From CF-162 sp040882565 (lineage in GTDB: Bacteria; Chloroflexota; Dehalococcoidia; SM23-28-2; RBG-16-64-32): a DNA stretch of 7,182 nt. Numbering within the stretch: position 1 is the first letter of the stretch; every line of letters starts with the position of its first letter. Below are positions 5,810 through 7,182 of this stretch, piece by piece. The DNA lies in contig JBBEAZ010000009.1 in assembly GCA_040882565.1 (NCBI GenBank), forward strand, positions 1 to 7,182, read 5' to 3'. The notes below the pieces were generated by a model, which saw nothing but the letters and a program-made list of their open reading frames with translations, ran no database searches and was not told where the DNA came from. Both the position numbers and the translations under genes were made by a program.

Positions 5810-6619
5810 TCAGTCTGGACGAATGGGCGTGGGGGGCACGGTATCGCAGACGGCGGGCGGATACGGCGGTTGGAGCAATTCGTAGGTCTCGTATACGAGC
5901 TCGCCGGTGTCTGCCGTGACCAGGATCTCGAGCTCGCGGCAACCGCCCATGTCGAAAAACTTGGGATTGCGCTGCGTGTCGTAGAGGTAGATGTAGCCGT
6001 GATAAGTGACTTTCACGAGCTTCTGGTCGGGTGAGACCAAGGGTGGGATGGAGCACGGCTCTTCGCTCCCTGGGAGCCACGGGCAGCCTTCCGCGGGTGG
6101 TTCGAAGAAGATGTGGAGCGCAACTCTTCGCTCGAACATGGCCTCTTCGTTGGTGCTGTACCACTCTTCCCATGTGATGGTCTCGGCGCGGACGAAGGTC
6201 ATCTGGCCGAACTCGATCTCCTCGCTGAAACGCTGCTCGGCGGCTTGCTTGGCGTGTTCGATCGAGACATTCGCTTCGGTTGTGGACGTGTTCACGACGC
6301 CCCAACCGAGGAGCGCGATGCCGCCGACGGCCGCAGCGCCTACGCTCATGCCGGCGCCCATGACCGCGCCCGCGAGCCAGCGGTCGAACCGCCCGTGTAC
6401 ACGGCGCTCTTCGGGTTGCCAGGAGGCGGCTTCTTCGCGGGTAGTGACGCCGAGCTTGGAGAGGATTTCCGAGACGTGGTACTTGGCGCCGTCGCGGGAG
6501 ACGCCGAGGCGGTCCGCGATATCCTGATCGGAGAGGCCGGCGCGGATATAGTCGAGCACTTCCCACTGCTTTGGCGTGAGGATGTCTGGGTGGCGAGGGC
6601 GGCCCCGTCGCGTATCCAT
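5810..6619 (-). CDS. LuxR-type HTH regulator with membrane anchor and extracytoplasmic domain
   Basis: 269 residues from ATG 6619. An in-frame GTG at 6655 would add 12 residues but runs through a perfect palindrome and is less likely. Residues 1-12 are basic ('MDTRRGRPRH'). Residues 13-66 form a LuxR/GerE-type helix-turn-helix: 'LTPKQWEVLDYIRAGLSDQD' onwards with 'IADRLGVSRDGAKYHVSEIL' (34-53) and 'KLGV'. A transmembrane segment lies at about 82-108. The outside domain (110-269) has 'EHAKQAAEQRF' (121-131) and 'VTADTGELVYETYEL' (234-248), loosely like PepSY-type domains, and four cysteines. No receiver domain is present. It would be a one-component membrane-bound transcription factor sensing an extracytoplasmic signal (inference). 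This HTH style is common in Chloroflexota. Targets unknown; a palindrome at its own promoter suggests autoregulation. Confidence 0.82.
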   Translation of the reverse strand: MDTRRGRPRHPDILTPKQWEVLDYIRAGLSDQDIADRLGVSRDGAKYHVSEILSKLGVTTREEAASWQPEERRVHGRFDRWLAGAVMGAGMSVGAAAVGGIALLGWGVVNTSTTEANVSIEHAKQAAEQRFSEEIEFGQMTFVRAETITWEEWYSTNEEAMFERRVALHIFFEPPAEGCPWLPGSEEPCSIPPLVSPDQKLVKVTYHGYIYLYDTQRNPKFFDMGGCRELEILVTADTGELVYETYELLQPPYPPAVCDTVPPTPIRPD

Positions 6620-6636
6620 GGAACCATTGTTACAGC

Positions 6637-6652
6637 CAATTCGCGCGAATTG
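6637..6652. promoter_or_regulatory. Perfect 16-bp palindrome, candidate operator
   Basis: CAATTCGCGCGAATTG is self-complementary over all 16 bases. It lies 17 nt upstream of ATG 6619 of the divergently read HTH regulator, where a promoter or operator is expected. LuxR-type HTH domains bind as dimers to dyad sites of about this size, so autoregulation is plausible. On the - strand a poor promoter (GTGCAA, 15 nt, TGTAAC) would overlap it. Confidence 0.5.
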
Positions 6653-6655
6653 CAC

Positions 6656-6774
6656 TACTCTCGCTCGTGATGCCCCTAACGGTTGCAGCCGGGAGTGATC
6701 AGCGGGGCGTCTGAGCCGGTGTGAGGAGCAGATAGGGCTTTGCAGTTCGGCCCGCGGGATACGCGAAACCTAAT
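6656..6774. other. Short non-coding stretch between the palindrome and the tRNA remnant
   Basis: No protein or RNA gene is recognised. In particular, no D-arm or 5' acceptor strand matching the tRNA-Gly 3' half is present just left of 6775. Confidence 0.5.
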
Positions 6775-6817
6775 CTTCCCAAGCAGAGGGTCGCGGGTTC
6801 GAGCCCCGTCCTCCGTT
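6775..6817 (+). other. Orphan 3' half of a tRNA-Gly(CCC) gene, att-site-like
   Basis: The segment reads as the 3' half of a tRNA. It has an anticodon loop TTCCCAA (6776-6782, anticodon CCC), a 3' anticodon strand GCAGA (6783-6787) and a variable loop GGGTC. The T arm is GCGGG (6793-6797), loop TTCGAGC (6798-6804) and CCCGT (6805-6809). Then follow a 3' acceptor strand CCTCCGT (6810-6816) and discriminator T (6817), correct for bacterial tRNA-Gly. The 5' half is missing: the bases preceding the loop (TAATC) do not pair with GCAGA, and no ACGGAGG-like 5' acceptor occurs upstream. It cannot make a tRNA. Such remnants, starting at the anticodon loop, are characteristic att duplications left by tyrosine recombinases at tRNA genes. 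No CCA is encoded. Confidence 0.75.
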
Positions 6818-6850
6818 AGCCGCGATGTGGCGGCGAAAGTTCGCGGCTAA
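6816..6850. repeat. 10-bp perfect inverted repeat spanning the thioredoxin-like stop codon
   Basis: TTAGCCGCGA (6816-6825) is the exact reverse complement of TCGCGGCTAA (6841-6850), with a 15-nt loop. One arm contains the stop codon (6847-6849) of the - strand thioredoxin-like gene; the other begins in the last two bases of the tRNA remnant. It could act as a transcript end for that gene, though no T-tract follows on either strand. Confidence 0.45.
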
Positions 6851-7182
6851 GCCTCTAGCGCGTCGTCCAGAGCCGCTTCCATCTCCTCCAATGTCACGAG
6901 GCCGTCGAGCTTGGCGGCGATGTTGCCATCGGCGTCGACGATGAATACCCATGGCTCGCTCTGGAGGCGCCATTCGTCGAGGATCGGGTTGCGGCAGTCG
7001 TACAACGTCTCGAAGTCGGGGCCGTTGATGCACGCGAGGTCGTACGGCTCGACGTGCACGAAGTTAGCGTCGTCCTTGCGCTCGTTGTAGAGGTCGTCGA
7101 AGTAGTCCTTCGTCGGGCCGCAGACCTGGCTCTCGCAGAAGGCCGGGGTCGCGATCGCGATCACCGTCGGGCGACCCGATGT
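6847..7182 (-). CDS. Thioredoxin-like (redoxin) domain protein, N-terminus cut by the window edge
   Basis: The frame is open to the right edge, so the start is outside; 111 residues are visible. The visible part starts 'TSGRPTVIAIATPAFCESQV' and continues 'CGPTKDYF', the typical active-site neighbourhood of an extracytoplasmic thioredoxin-fold protein, but with a CxxxxC pair rather than CxxC. Then come 'LACINGPDFETLYDCRNP', 'EWRLQSEPWVFIVDADGNIA' (the beta strand and hairpin after the cis-Pro-like region) and 'LEEMEAALDDALEA' at the C-terminus. Likely an exported or membrane-tethered thiol-disulfide or redox protein; substrate unknown. Its last third is duplicated at 5645-5799. A GTG at 7164-7162 is in frame, but the sequence before it also fits the family (GRPTV), so it is not the true start. 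Confidence 0.8.
   Translation of the reverse strand, partial: TSGRPTVIAIATPAFCESQVCGPTKDYFDDLYNERKDDANFVHVEPYDLACINGPDFETLYDCRNPILDEWRLQSEPWVFIVDADGNIAAKLDGLVTLEEMEAALDDALEA
6861..7015. repeat. 155-bp direct repeat, right copy
   Basis: This is the copy within the longer thioredoxin-like gene, matching 5645-5799 in the same orientation. The repeats flank the HTH regulator and the tRNA remnant, and recombination between them would delete about 1.2 kb. Confidence 0.9.

Noticed and set aside
5631..6566. 311-codon - strand frame joining the thioredoxin fragment to sequence antiparallel or out of frame with the HTH gene
   Set aside because: The upstream part is an Arg-rich shadow of the HTH regulator in another frame, caused by high GC. 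Only the last 57 codons have protein homology.
6720..6817. Complete tRNA-Gly gene
   Set aside because: No 5' acceptor strand, D arm or pairing 5' anticodon strand can be found upstream of the anticodon loop.
6770..7033. - strand frame ending in 'GSNPRPSAWED'
   Set aside because: This is the well-known false translation of the complement of a tRNA 3' end, running in a different frame from the thioredoxin-like gene.
1..7182. CRISPR array, insertion sequence or transposase
   Set aside because: No regularly spaced repeats, no terminal inverted repeats with a target duplication, and no transposase or integrase motifs in any frame.

Overview
The window is GC-rich, densely packed DNA. It carries multi-transmembrane hypothetical proteins, a LuxR-type HTH fused to a membrane and extracytoplasmic region, a 'TPAFCxxxxCGPT' thioredoxin-like protein and a 'PTPTPVP' tail. 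This combination most resembles Chloroflexota (Dehalococcoidia-like lineages). That placement comes from remembered protein style, not from a search.

Region 1 (1-4651) is a probable four-gene secretion operon on the + strand. A leader of about 340 nt (from about 90 to 425) precedes it. The leader holds a perfect intrinsic terminator (291-322), a competing antiterminator (259-277 with 290-309), an 8-bp long-range closing stem (163-170 with 278-285) and a loop-pairing (pseudoknot-like) element, which is the architecture of a riboswitch or attenuator. Three genes (426-1631, 1644-2333, 3740-4651) encode paralogous exported proteins sharing an 'NGYPSY' core. The first two also share an unusual N-terminal signal ending in 'LWSKVLTIEG', reminiscent of SipW-dependent (TasA/camelysin-type) signal peptides. 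Between the second and third lies 2425-3735. It encodes a Ser/His (SipW/ER/archaeal-type) signal peptidase I fused behind a roughly 330-residue multi-spanning membrane region, presumably the dedicated peptidase for the three substrates. Two tight hairpins separate the peptidase gene from the upstream substrate genes. The likely product is an extracellular matrix, fibre or surface layer, which is inference.

Region 2 (4652-5642) is a non-coding gap of about 290 bp with nested inverted repeats at its right end, followed by a five-segment membrane protein of unknown function.

Region 3 (5631-7182, - strand genes) looks rearranged. A nearly intact thioredoxin-like gene enters from the right edge and ends at 6847. 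A 155-bp piece of its 3' end (7 mismatches) is repeated at 5645-5799. Between the copies lie a one-component LuxR/HTH membrane regulator (5810-6619), with a perfect 16-bp palindrome just upstream of its start, and the isolated 3' half of a tRNA-Gly(CCC) gene (6775-6817). An orphan tRNA 3' half is the usual footprint of site-specific integration. Its orientation suggests that DNA to its left, possibly including the secretion operon, may belong to an integrated island. No integrase is visible in the window.
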